Assembly (NCBI GenBank): GCA_013426755.1
Contig: AP019861.1
Location: 62,001-126,000 of the forward strand
Direction of reading: 5' to 3'
DNA length: 64,000 nucleotides
From: Spirochaetota bacterium
Lineage (GTDB): Bacteria; Spirochaetota; UBA12135; COTS27
Both the position numbers and the translations under genes were made by a program. Positions 8,639 to 16,952 of this stretch are shown here, piece by piece. The stretch's first letter is position 1; each line of letters starts with the position of its first letter. The notes beneath the pieces are model-generated. The model saw only the letters and a program-made list of their open reading frames with translations, had not been told where the DNA came from and searched no databases.

Positions 8639-9460
8639 CTAAGGTGGATCGCAATATTCGCTTCTAAGGTGTGTGATAAGGGCTTTGATGGTTTGATAGG
8701 AAAATCCTTGTCTGCTTAGATAGTGATGCAGATCGGTGTGTGCTTGCGGTTTTGCTGCTGTGGTGGATTGGGTGATCAGGTCTTCAATTAACGTAGCTAC
8801 TTTCTTTTTGGGGCTATGAGGAATGTAGGTTTTTTTGAGAATTTCTAGATCTGAGTAGGCATATTTTTCTATGAGCGTAGCAGGGATTTTATGGCAGGTT
8901 AGCTCATAAGCGACTTGTGTCCATGGTTTATGGGCTTGCATGGAGCGTATTTTCACAAAAGCGGCTGTAAATCGTTCTGGGTTTAAAAAGTCTTTTTCAT
9001 AGCATCGGTTTATAATCGTATCCGTCCACTCCTCGGGGATAGCACGCTTAGTACACCACAATTGCAGCTGGTACGGTGACCGTTCTCCTTTTGATAAATA
9101 GGCGTAAGCTTCTTGCAGCAGAAAATTTTGCTCTGTTTTTACAACATCAGACAATGGAAGATTGATATGCGGTTCTCTACCTTTGCGTACGTCTTTGATG
9201 ATATCAGCGGCTGTGTACTGGCGTAATGTCGAGAGGGAAATAGTGAATACTATCTTACGGTCTAGCTTAATTTCATAACGTACAGGCTTGTGGTTACTTT
9301 TTTTTATAGTAAGAACACCCATCGTGATTATTATCGTACCATGATTGTTTGCTTGGGAGTAGTTTTTTATCGTTAATACTTTGAAATGCTTTGAAATACC
9401 TTTACAATGCTTTTTTTGTAGCGGCTGATTATTATAGCGACTATTTATAAATGATAGCAT
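8639..9460 (-). CDS. recX: RecX-family regulator of RecA
   Basis: Up to 273 residues matching the three-helix repeat organisation of RecX, which caps or destabilises RecA filaments. Diagnostic stretches are EAYAYLSKGERSPYQLQLWCTKR, then DTIINRCYEKDFLNPERFTAAFVK (the family's F-x-x-x-Y/F ...R-x-G area in divergent form), and the final YLSRQGFSYQTIKALI. The first 46 residues show no family similarity. An internal ATG at 9322 (M47, opening MGVLTIKKSNHK) would give a 227-residue protein closer to the family's size and is the likelier start; neither start has a Shine-Dalgarno. It lies 29 bp upstream of speE on the same strand. Confidence 0.75.
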   Translation of the reverse strand: MLSFINSRYNNQPLQKKHCKGISKHFKVLTIKNYSQANNHGTIIITMGVLTIKKSNHKPVRYEIKLDRKIVFTISLSTLRQYTAADIIKDVRKGREPHINLPLSDVVKTEQNFLLQEAYAYLSKGERSPYQLQLWCTKRAIPEEWTDTIINRCYEKDFLNPERFTAAFVKIRSMQAHKPWTQVAYELTCHKIPATLIEKYAYSDLEILKKTYIPHSPKKKVATLIEDLITQSTTAAKPQAHTDLHHYLSRQGFSYQTIKALITHLRSEYCDPP

Positions 9461-9744
9461 GCGATTGCTAGGTTCGATGATAGGATATATTTAAATTTAT
9501 TGATAGCAAATATATAGAAAAAAATTGATAGAAAAGACCAATACAAAACTAATAAAAAAATGAGCAGAGCAACTATGAAACCTAAAATTAGCCCAATCCA
9601 ATAAGAGACCACTCAATAGGAGACTACTAATATAGAGATATCCCCCTAAAATAAGGAAACATGTCGAATTATGTCAAATTATGTCGATAGATAGTAGTCA
9701 AAAGGCGTAGGAAGGATAAAAAAGAAGTTAAAGAGACGATAGTT

Positions 9745-10827
9745 ATGAAATCTAAAATGAGTGTAAATAAAACGGGTGCCAACTTTATTCCTGCTAAAGC
9801 AGACTATCAGCAGTGGGCGGATGCCCTTATCGATAAGGGTGCTTTTAGTGACGACGTTTCGTCCTATCGAGAATTGAGGCCGCTTAAAATGTTATTTAAG
9901 TTATTGAGTGAAGAGGTGCGCATTCGAATTTTGTGTTTGCTGCAAGAAAGCGAGCTTACAGTTTCAGAAATTCAACAGATATTAAATATCAAGCAATCCA
10001 ATCTCTCGTCACACTTAATCCATCTCAAAGAAAACAATATCTTACAAAGTCGTCGTGAAGGACAGCACAGTTATTATAAGATCATCCAGGCTAAGAGCGA
10101 ATTTTTTATATCGTTACTGGAGCGTGTATTAGCAGCGGCGCGCCGTGAGCCCTGGTATGAAAAAGACCGCGAACTTCGTGATGCTGTTATCACAAAACGT
10201 AGAGAAAACGTCCTCGAGTACTTCCAATCCTCAGACCGCAAGCAAAATGATAGTGCACCAGGACAGGTCATGGATGTCTTAGTGATTGGTTTTCTGCAGC
10301 TATGGAGGGGAAAACGTGTGATTGATTTAGGGTGTGGGACGGGGCGTATTGCGCGCTTATATGCCTTAGCTGGGGCAGAAGTAGTGGGTGTGGATAATTC
10401 TTCTGAGCAGATTAAAAAAGCCAAGCACATTGATAGGATAACGTTTACGTGTTTTAAGCAGCCAGATACGGTACGGGCGGTGTCTTATGTCTGTGAAAAT
10501 ATGGAACACACGTCTCTTTCTGCGGAGAATTTTGATCTGGTTGTGATCTCGCATGCACTTCATCACGCCCCTGAACCTAGTCGTGTTCTACGTGAGGCGT
10601 ATCGGTTACTTAAACCTGGTGGGCAACTACTTATTATTGATCTCGATCAGCATCAAAATGAAAGTTTACGTGTGCGCTTTGGGGATTTCTGGCTAGGTTT
10701 TGCGTCCGCTACTTTTAAAGGATGGTTGCGTGAGATTGGTTTTACCCTCTGCTCTTATCAAGTCTTACAGCATTACCAATGCGAAGAAGCGGTACTGCCG
10801 TTTATTGCGGTAGCTGAGAAGCCGTAA
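9745..10827 (+). CDS. ArsR-family HTH regulator fused to a SAM-dependent methyltransferase
   Basis: A 360-residue two-domain protein. Residues about 48-115 form an ArsR-type winged helix (LSEEVRIRILCLLQESELTVSEI, then QSNLSSHLIHLKENNIL and SRREGQHSYY). Residues about 165-300 are a class I methyltransferase with motif I VIDLGCGTGRIARLY, acidic VVGVDNS, VVISHALHHAPEPSRVLREAYRLLKPGG and LLIIDLDQH. This domain combination is known in many bacteria, often tied to methionine/SAM metabolism, but no such gene is adjacent here. The usual ArsR metal-binding ELxVCDL motif is absent, so a metal inducer is unlikely; SAM or a methylated ligand is a plausible effector (inference). It starts at ATG 9745 and stands alone. 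Confidence 0.85.
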   Translation: MKSKMSVNKTGANFIPAKADYQQWADALIDKGAFSDDVSSYRELRPLKMLFKLLSEEVRIRILCLLQESELTVSEIQQILNIKQSNLSSHLIHLKENNILQSRREGQHSYYKIIQAKSEFFISLLERVLAAARREPWYEKDRELRDAVITKRRENVLEYFQSSDRKQNDSAPGQVMDVLVIGFLQLWRGKRVIDLGCGTGRIARLYALAGAEVVGVDNSSEQIKKAKHIDRITFTCFKQPDTVRAVSYVCENMEHTSLSAENFDLVVISHALHHAPEPSRVLREAYRLLKPGGQLLIIDLDQHQNESLRVRFGDFWLGFASATFKGWLREIGFTLCSYQVLQHYQCEEAVLPFIAVAEKP

Positions 10828-11102
10828 TATTCCTAATTGCTCTACTGTGTCGATGATGTCATTTTTCATTGTTAATGTTCATTGTTCATTGTCAATGGGA
10901 GGCTTCTAAGGAAATTCCTAAGTACAATAAACTTTCACAGAGCACTTAGCATGATCTGTTTTGGGGCATATTGTGTGGAGAGAATGTGTTTGTTATGATT
11001 TTGCGTGTGTCTGCAGGGGCAGTAAGTGAGCACAATGTAAGTTCTATGGAAGAGTAAGCTGTGTAAGCTATATAAGTTGTGGGAGTTTTTTAGTCACGTA
11101 AT

Positions 11103-12707
11103 TTATCCCAATAGAATAAGCGTAGAAATGTTTTTATTTTTTTTGGGTTTGAATGGAAGGATCAAGAGTTCTTTAACGGGAGTGAGATAGGCGAGTTGCT
11201 GCTCATTCAAGCGTGGTGCGAAGAAGGTTTTAGGGGCATTTTTAATAAATATAGCTTTATTTCTGGCAAGCAACTCACTAAAAATGCGTTCTCGTTCAGA
11301 AATGATCAATTCCTCCGCAGTGCTAAAATCAATGCCATAAAATTCGCTGACCTCAAATGCCGCATAAGCCTTAGGTTTTTGTAAAACGAGGATCAATGTC
11401 AGATCATGTGGGAGCAATTTGTGGAGTAGGGATAATTTGGGTTGATCTCCGACTAGTTGTTTGGCATGAGCGGACAATGTTTGAATGATTTGCGGGTATT
11501 TTTCGGTGAGAATGGATAGATCGTGATCTTTTGGGTGCTCTGCTATGTGGGAGGTGCGATCTTCTTGGATTTGGTGCTTAGAGGATGCAGTGGAAGGTGA
11601 TTCTTTGAGTTCGGCTACTAAGGAGAGGATCTCAGTATTTACGGGTGCTTGTGGTGCTGGTGTGGCATCTGCTGGGAATTCTAAAACGATGTCTTCGGCG
11701 GCGGTTATTGACTTAATGGCTGGGGTGCTTGGTGGGGAAGTCGATCTGTCGTGGTGAAGTGGAGGTGTGCTTTTAGGCGGTGGTGTAGATTTCTTAGGAT
11801 GGAAGTGCTTTTTTTTATTTATAACGAGTACATGTTTTAGGTGCTGGAAATAGGCTATGAAGAGAGAGGATCGCGGCAATGAATTGTAATTGTAAAATCC
11901 TATATAGGCACTTAGGATGCCTATCATTGCGAGGCATGTGCTTAGCATGAGCCAGCTTAGGACGGGAATGTCTCCCCAGCCGCTATTGTAAAAAATACCG
12001 ATTAAGAGCCCATTGGAGAGTTTTTTACCGATAAGGCGATTGGAATGGGTGGGGTCTCGTTCATTGACGGTGGTTGTTTCAAAATTTTCATAACTAGCAT
12101 CGATCAGCCATTCAATGGAACGAAGATAATCTTCTTTAACGCCATTTTGCTGAGCGGTGTAAACAATTCCGTAGCGATAAAGAGTTAGCTGTGTTTCATT
12201 GAAATTGGCAATGGTCTGTGCAAAGAGTTCGTGGAATAGTTTACGTAAATTGAATAGGAAAACGACGCGTTCTTGATTGGGCGTGAAAGCAAGAAAGCTC
12301 GTGATAGCCAGTGTCTGTTGGTCTAGGAGTTGGACGCCATTTTGGGTGGGGGGGATGATCTGGTCTCTTTCAAGTGGAGAATACGTGTATACGATGTTAT
12401 TACCTTTGTCTAGAAGGTAGAAATTGATGAGAAATGGGTCTGAGAAGCTAATGCTGTACCGTGTTTTTCTTCCCGCTAGGGTTGCTTTGAAGAAATTTTC
12501 AATGTCTTCAGTTCGAATCGAGGTATAAACTTTGTTTTCTAAGACGGAGACCTGGTCGTAATAGCGTTTGATCACCGTATCAATGGTCCCTAAGTAATGA
12601 TTGCTTTGTTTAGATAGATAGGCATGATTTCCGTAAAAAACATTCCAACTGAGGACTAGTAAAAAACCGCTTAAAATGATAAGACATGAAAATAAAATAG
12701 CTTTCAC
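11103..12707 (-). CDS. Orphan membrane protein with sensor-like periplasmic domain and disordered cytoplasmic region
   Basis: A 534-residue protein of unknown function. It has an N-terminal membrane helix (residues 3-25), then a periplasmic domain of about 220 residues (TVIKRYYDQVSVLENKV, a Cache-like beginning), a second membrane helix at about 245-270 (LSWLMLSTCLAMIGILSAYIGF), and a Lys/Pro/Ser/Thr-rich linker (about 300-400). A C-terminal folded segment of about 130 residues follows (DLSILTEKYPQIIQTL to the end). The topology is that of a chemotaxis or kinase sensor, but no HAMP, MCP, kinase or GGDEF motif is visible; the C-terminal part might be GAF-like. It is the second of two similar-architecture genes in the same direction, 324 bp downstream of the other. 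Confidence 0.6.
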   Translation of the reverse strand: MKAILFSCLIILSGFLLVLSWNVFYGNHAYLSKQSNHYLGTIDTVIKRYYDQVSVLENKVYTSIRTEDIENFFKATLAGRKTRYSISFSDPFLINFYLLDKGNNIVYTYSPLERDQIIPPTQNGVQLLDQQTLAITSFLAFTPNQERVVFLFNLRKLFHELFAQTIANFNETQLTLYRYGIVYTAQQNGVKEDYLRSIEWLIDASYENFETTTVNERDPTHSNRLIGKKLSNGLLIGIFYNSGWGDIPVLSWLMLSTCLAMIGILSAYIGFYNYNSLPRSSLFIAYFQHLKHVLVINKKKHFHPKKSTPPPKSTPPLHHDRSTSPPSTPAIKSITAAEDIVLEFPADATPAPQAPVNTEILSLVAELKESPSTASSKHQIQEDRTSHIAEHPKDHDLSILTEKYPQIIQTLSAHAKQLVGDQPKLSLLHKLLPHDLTLILVLQKPKAYAAFEVSEFYGIDFSTAEELIISERERIFSELLARNKAIFIKNAPKTFFAPRLNEQQLAYLTPVKELLILPFKPKKNKNISTLILLG

Positions 12708-13031
12708 TGCGGTGGGTACGATTGTGGATGGATGTGGTATGATGGCTAGTGCGGCTTATATTCTTAATATAAGATCACTTTGCTTGGGAGGTCTCTACAT
12801 GGCTATGACATAGCGATACTAGGTTAGGTGCAGGAAGACTTGAAGAAGGAAAAGTAGTCTTATATTACTCCTGCTATTTGGATTATTATTTGTTTAAGAC
12901 GAGTAATAGGAAGCCGTCAATAAGAAGTTATAACGTCTTCACGGTAGCGGGTGTGACCAGGTATTTTTTATACAATACAAAGTGATAGTGCTGAGTGGAA
13001 AAGATTTGGGTACTATTTGTTAGATAAAAAA
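12708..13031. other. Spacer between the two orphan membrane-protein genes
   Basis: 324 bp, AT-rich. No ORF, clear terminator or promoter was recognised. Its length argues that the two minus-strand genes are not tightly coupled. Confidence 0.4.
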
Positions 13032-14549
13032 TTATGAAGGTTCTCTGGGTGGTGGAAGATTAAAAGGGGCAAGGTCCTCTTCTAGGTGTGTGGCTATGAT
13101 TCGCTCTTCTTTGGGTGGAATAGGATTGGGGACAATAGCTTTCTTCGGATGATTGGCGGTATGCTGCTGTGCGGGGTTCGAATTATTAAAAAAGGGCAGT
13201 GGATTTCGTTTAGGTTGTGGTGCGAAGGCTTTTTTTACGGGCTGCTTGTTGCGGGCTGTGGCAGTTGTGTTATTATTAGGGTAATTAGTATTTGTAGGTG
13301 TCCGCTGCTCTGGAATAGAGATAGATGCGCGTGATGATGAGTCTAAATTTAAATTAGTATTGTTTCTTGCTTGGTTGTGAAAAGACTGTGGAGGTGATGG
13401 CGGCATGGGGCGCTGAGGTTTGGAGCGGGGCGGATTAAAATTTAATCCCATGTGATTACGCGCTACAATATTTTTACCAAAATAAGTTGTGAACGAGACA
13501 AACTTAAACACGCCATCAATGGCTACTTTGCTTATGAAAATAATAAACACAAGCGTGAAAACAGAAAAAATATTTCCCCAGATATTATTGCGTTCGACAA
13601 CCATGCCTAGCGAATATTCTACATTGTCAAAGTCTAGTTTAATATTTTTTTCGTGAAGATTAACAAATGTCTCATAGAGTCCTATAAAATTGTGGTCTCC
13701 TGCTGTGGTTTTAGTTGCGGTGTCTTTTGAAGAGTGGGCTAGTTTCTTATTTTTATGATAGGTGGCTGCGTCGTAATTGTCAATGATAATGAAGTCTTCG
13801 CTATCTTTTAGATAAAAAAGTTCTTTACTTGCTTCTAGGTAATTGAGAATGCGTGTGAAGAAGACTGGATTGATAGTTTGTGAGATTACAAAAACGGGTT
13901 TATTTTGGTGTGTGACACTTGAGAGCAGGACGAGGTTGGCGCTGTTTTTGTGTTTGAGAAGTAGATTATTTTTTTCTGTGACTTTGCCTAGCAATTCTTT
14001 AGACAGGTAATAATCTGGGATATTTTTATGTTTGAGAGAGACTATTCGTGAGCTATCGGTATTGTAAATAGAAAATTCTAGAACATCTCTATTTTGTTCT
14101 AGGTGTTTTTGCATATCACGTTTAGTCTTATAATAATTGTAATAATTGTTATTGTGTTGGATGAGAGCGAGGAGGGTTGAGTTGGCGACTTGGTCTTGTG
14201 TTTTGATGAGGAGATTTTTAAAGTATTGGTCTAGACTCTTGGAAACCATAGTGAGTTTGTAGTCTAGCAATTCTTCTTGGTTACTGGGTTTAATATTGGG
14301 GTAGAGAATCTCCATAATAGCAGGAGGAAGTTTGCTTTCCCATGTTTTTATCGAATTGAGCGTTATACGAGAAATCTGGCTTAGCCAGTGATTCTCTTTG
14401 AATGTGCTGTGGGTGAGCCAGAAGAAGATAAGAAAACTGGCTGCGAAAATACATACTAACTTAATGCCGAACAGAATCCATTTATTTTTATAGCGGCTAG
14501 CCGGTTTTTCAGATGTCGTTTGGTCCTGAGGTGTTAATTGCTCTTTCAT
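13032..14549 (-). CDS. Orphan membrane protein with periplasmic domain and Asn/Pro/Gln/Thr-rich tail
   Basis: A 505-residue protein of unknown function. It has a short cytoplasmic start, a membrane helix at about 27-46 (ILFGIKLVCIFAASFLIFFW), a periplasmic region of about 270 residues (YKLTMVSKSLDQYFKNLLIK, then SIYNTDSSRIVSL, reminiscent of Cache sensor domains), and a second membrane helix at about 325-345 (NIFSVFTLVFIIFISKVAI). The remaining 150 or so residues are dominated by Asn, Pro, Thr, Gln, Ser and basic residues and look disordered, with no recognisable output domain. The layout parallels the neighbouring 11103-12707 gene though sequence identity is not obvious. Function is not known; a sensor or envelope scaffold are possibilities. 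Confidence 0.6.
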   Translation of the reverse strand: MKEQLTPQDQTTSEKPASRYKNKWILFGIKLVCIFAASFLIFFWLTHSTFKENHWLSQISRITLNSIKTWESKLPPAIMEILYPNIKPSNQEELLDYKLTMVSKSLDQYFKNLLIKTQDQVANSTLLALIQHNNNYYNYYKTKRDMQKHLEQNRDVLEFSIYNTDSSRIVSLKHKNIPDYYLSKELLGKVTEKNNLLLKHKNSANLVLLSSVTHQNKPVFVISQTINPVFFTRILNYLEASKELFYLKDSEDFIIIDNYDAATYHKNKKLAHSSKDTATKTTAGDHNFIGLYETFVNLHEKNIKLDFDNVEYSLGMVVERNNIWGNIFSVFTLVFIIFISKVAIDGVFKFVSFTTYFGKNIVARNHMGLNFNPPRSKPQRPMPPSPPQSFHNQARNNTNLNLDSSSRASISIPEQRTPTNTNYPNNNTTATARNKQPVKKAFAPQPKRNPLPFFNNSNPAQQHTANHPKKAIVPNPIPPKEERIIATHLEEDLAPFNLPPPREPS

Positions 14550-15100
14550 GGGTAGTCTGGTAAGAATCCTATAAGGTTTTGAAGGTCTTGCTATTTTTAT
14601 TAAATGAGTTAAATTTTGTATATTTATTCACGGTGCTAAGTTATTCTTTCATAGTGGCTCATCAGAGCGGGCATAAAGCATTGGCTAGCAGAGATAAGAT
14701 TCCTTTAAAAAGCTTATTTTAATAATAAGTACGGAAAAAGTCAATATTATCTTTAATATCGGAAGGTATTTAAATAAATATACAGCAATCTTATAAATTT
14801 GGTTTAGCAACTCAATCTTTAAACAAATTTATTAATATCTGTTAATACTTCTAAATACTTCTAAAAAGTTGTAAATTCCTTAATTAAACGGATAAAACCA
14901 AATATACCAAAGTGATCTAATGGCTTTAAGTAAGCTTTTGCCTTACGGCGGCTGTATAAATTTTATATCAGTAATGGTATTAATAAAAATCCTACTGAGT
15001 TAGGGTTGAAATAAATGCTATAATCAAGGACTTGGGTATTACTTGAGCATTATGAGCATTACTGTAGGCAAATCAAATATTTAAAAATCATAAGCGCTGT
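14550..15100. other. AT-rich divergent spacer
   Basis: 551 bp without a credible ORF between divergent orphan genes. It includes short runs of near-repeats (ATACTTCTAAA-like, about 14845-14865) and one extended -10 at 15016-15024. Confidence 0.4.
15016..15024 (+). promoter_or_regulatory. Candidate extended -10 promoter element (TGCTATAAT)
   Basis: An exact TGnTATAAT match 77 bp before the ATG of the 15101 gene, a normal leader distance. No convincing -35 at 16-18 bp (TGAGTT), as expected for extended -10 promoters. Confidence 0.45.
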
Positions 15101-16231
15101 ATGGACTGCAAGTTAGAACAAGCCGAGCTAGTAGGAATATTTAATACGGACAACGCTTCGTGTTGCAGCCTTGCTAGCAGAAAGTGTTCTGTATTTCCAG
15201 CAGGATTAGTAGCTGGGAAAGAACGGTTGTCTACCAAGCGTACAAGTAGTGAGACCACCGATAATAAGACGCGTCGTAAAAACGCAGCCCCACACATCAT
15301 CATTGACCACAAAAATCAATCACTTAAAAACAACCTTTTTAAACAGAATACTTCTCTATCAGCTAAACCGTACTTAGGGGAATCTCTAACATGCACTCCT
15401 TTGTTTTGGGTGAAGATGGATAAAAAGCATGCTAATAAAGATCATGCATCATGGCAGCGGGCTACGGTTTATAAGTGGACGTTTAATGTTCTTAGGCAAG
15501 CTAAGGCAGCAAGCATTGTTTTCGATGGAATTTTGCAAACCGAAGTAAAAGCTCTTGACCAGGCAGAAATACGTATTCAAATCTCTTATACGCTTAATTG
15601 GCGTAACGAATGGGTTGTGCGGCATGCTTATGAAGCTAAAACCGATGTTAAAATCATGGCAACCCAAGGAGTGCTGTTCCCCTTAACTAGAACTTCTTAT
15701 CAAAAATTAAAGAACAAGGTTAGAAATGTCCTTGAAGAACAAAATGCCTGTCCGCTACTTGATGTAAGGTGTCTTACGGATACTGAGGATCATGTGAGTG
15801 TGCATGCTGTTCCGCGTGAATTTTCTACGCCGTCTTCTTCTCTTCGCCTGCATGATAAGGACGCTGGTAAAAATGCTACAGAAAATGCCGCAAAATTAAG
15901 CCAATCATATCAAGTAAAGTGGGGTAGGAATCTCCATCATTGGTTCTCTATACCGCTTGTTACGGAGAGCGCGCACAGTATTTTTAATGTTGATATCTAT
16001 TCTGATGCGACAGCGTTATATGGCAGTCTTAGAAAAATAGGAGAGGAGACGTATCTTTATCTAGATGTCCATAGCTTTTTGCCATTGCCTAAGAAAAAGA
16101 ATTCTGAAGTAAAAGAGAACTCTGCGATAGAGGATTCTAACCCAAAGTACAAAAACGCACCACACCTGCCCGTATGGACGCTACGGCGTGAGAAACGTTA
16201 TCAATACACAACGATTTACCGCTTCACTTAA
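15101..16231 (+). CDS. Hypothetical protein, 376 aa, unrecognised
   Basis: An ORF of 376 codons starting at ATG 15101. I do not recognise a family. It has no signal peptide and no membrane segment. The first 95 residues are Ser/Thr/Lys/Asn-rich. The middle (about 115-215) looks folded, with alternating strands such as ASIVFDGILQTEVKALDQAEI and IQISYTLNWRNEW. The end (about 260-376) has SQSYQVKWGRNLHHWFSIPL, IYSDATALYGSLRKIG and YLYLDVHSFLPLP. Repeated aromatic-rich strands would fit a beta-rich protein. It is followed after 186 bp by a small single-pass membrane protein on the same strand. Absence of stops over 1.1 kb in AT-rich DNA, and a promoter-like element upstream, support it being real. 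Confidence 0.55.
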   Translation: MDCKLEQAELVGIFNTDNASCCSLASRKCSVFPAGLVAGKERLSTKRTSSETTDNKTRRKNAAPHIIIDHKNQSLKNNLFKQNTSLSAKPYLGESLTCTPLFWVKMDKKHANKDHASWQRATVYKWTFNVLRQAKAASIVFDGILQTEVKALDQAEIRIQISYTLNWRNEWVVRHAYEAKTDVKIMATQGVLFPLTRTSYQKLKNKVRNVLEEQNACPLLDVRCLTDTEDHVSVHAVPREFSTPSSSLRLHDKDAGKNATENAAKLSQSYQVKWGRNLHHWFSIPLVTESAHSIFNVDIYSDATALYGSLRKIGEETYLYLDVHSFLPLPKKKNSEVKENSAIEDSNPKYKNAPHLPVWTLRREKRYQYTTIYRFT

Positions 16232-16417
16232 AAAATTGAGTTTTCTTTTAAATTAGATTTTTATAACAGAATAAATGCCCTTATAGCTAGCATGCTAGTA
16301 TTAATGTCAATATATGCTGATAATATATGCTGATCTGTGCCGATATATAAAAGCGATGACGACAACTATTAGACGGCAGCTGTTAATGAGTTTAGGGGGA
16401 GCTATGGGTAGCAGGTT

Positions 16418-16867
16418 ATGAAACGTATTTATATCATGTTAGAAAAATTAGTATCACGAATGATGCTTTTTTTGGGCGAGAGTCTTGTCAAAATAGAGCA
16501 TCATACCAAACGGAGCATCCAATTTTATATGGTGATAGGTGGGTTGATTATTGTTATGGCTTGGGTTTTGGCGTACTATGTTTCTCCGTGGAAGCCTTTA
16601 CGTATTGATCTGGGGGCTGAGGAGGAAGGTCGCGCGGCGCCTGTGCAGACACCTGCCGTACCGTTGCCGCAGCGCTATCTGTATTTCAATGATTATTATT
16701 TCTTTGAAGAAAACCTTGATCTTAAAGTCAGTCCAGAGCTCATTCTAAATCCGAGCCAGCCTACCCATCTCAATAAGGACGAATTCAAATCACAATTTTT
16801 AGACAGTGAGTGGTTCTCCAATGATAAAAATATCATTGATAAAGAACTTTCACGGCTCGTCCGCTAG
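16418..16867 (+). CDS. Hypothetical single-pass membrane protein, 149 aa
   Basis: A 149-residue ORF with one strong membrane helix at about residues 43-63 (VIGGLIIVMAWVLAYYV), preceded by a basic amphipathic segment (HHTKRSIQF) and followed by an acidic, proline-containing exterior region. This suggests an N-in, C-out topology. No family is recognised. It lies downstream of the 15101 gene, with clpC convergent 85 bp beyond. It may be a small envelope or secretion accessory protein, but nothing in the sequence says which. Confidence 0.55.
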   Translation: MKRIYIMLEKLVSRMMLFLGESLVKIEHHTKRSIQFYMVIGGLIIVMAWVLAYYVSPWKPLRIDLGAEEEGRAAPVQTPAVPLPQRYLYFNDYYFFEENLDLKVSPELILNPSQPTHLNKDEFKSQFLDSEWFSNDKNIIDKELSRLVR

Positions 16868-16952
16868 GTGGTTGTCTTGCTTAGATACTGAAAAGCCAGT
16901 CTAGTTCAAATTTTCCTTCGGACAGCGAAGCGAGATTATAACGGCTAGGTTC

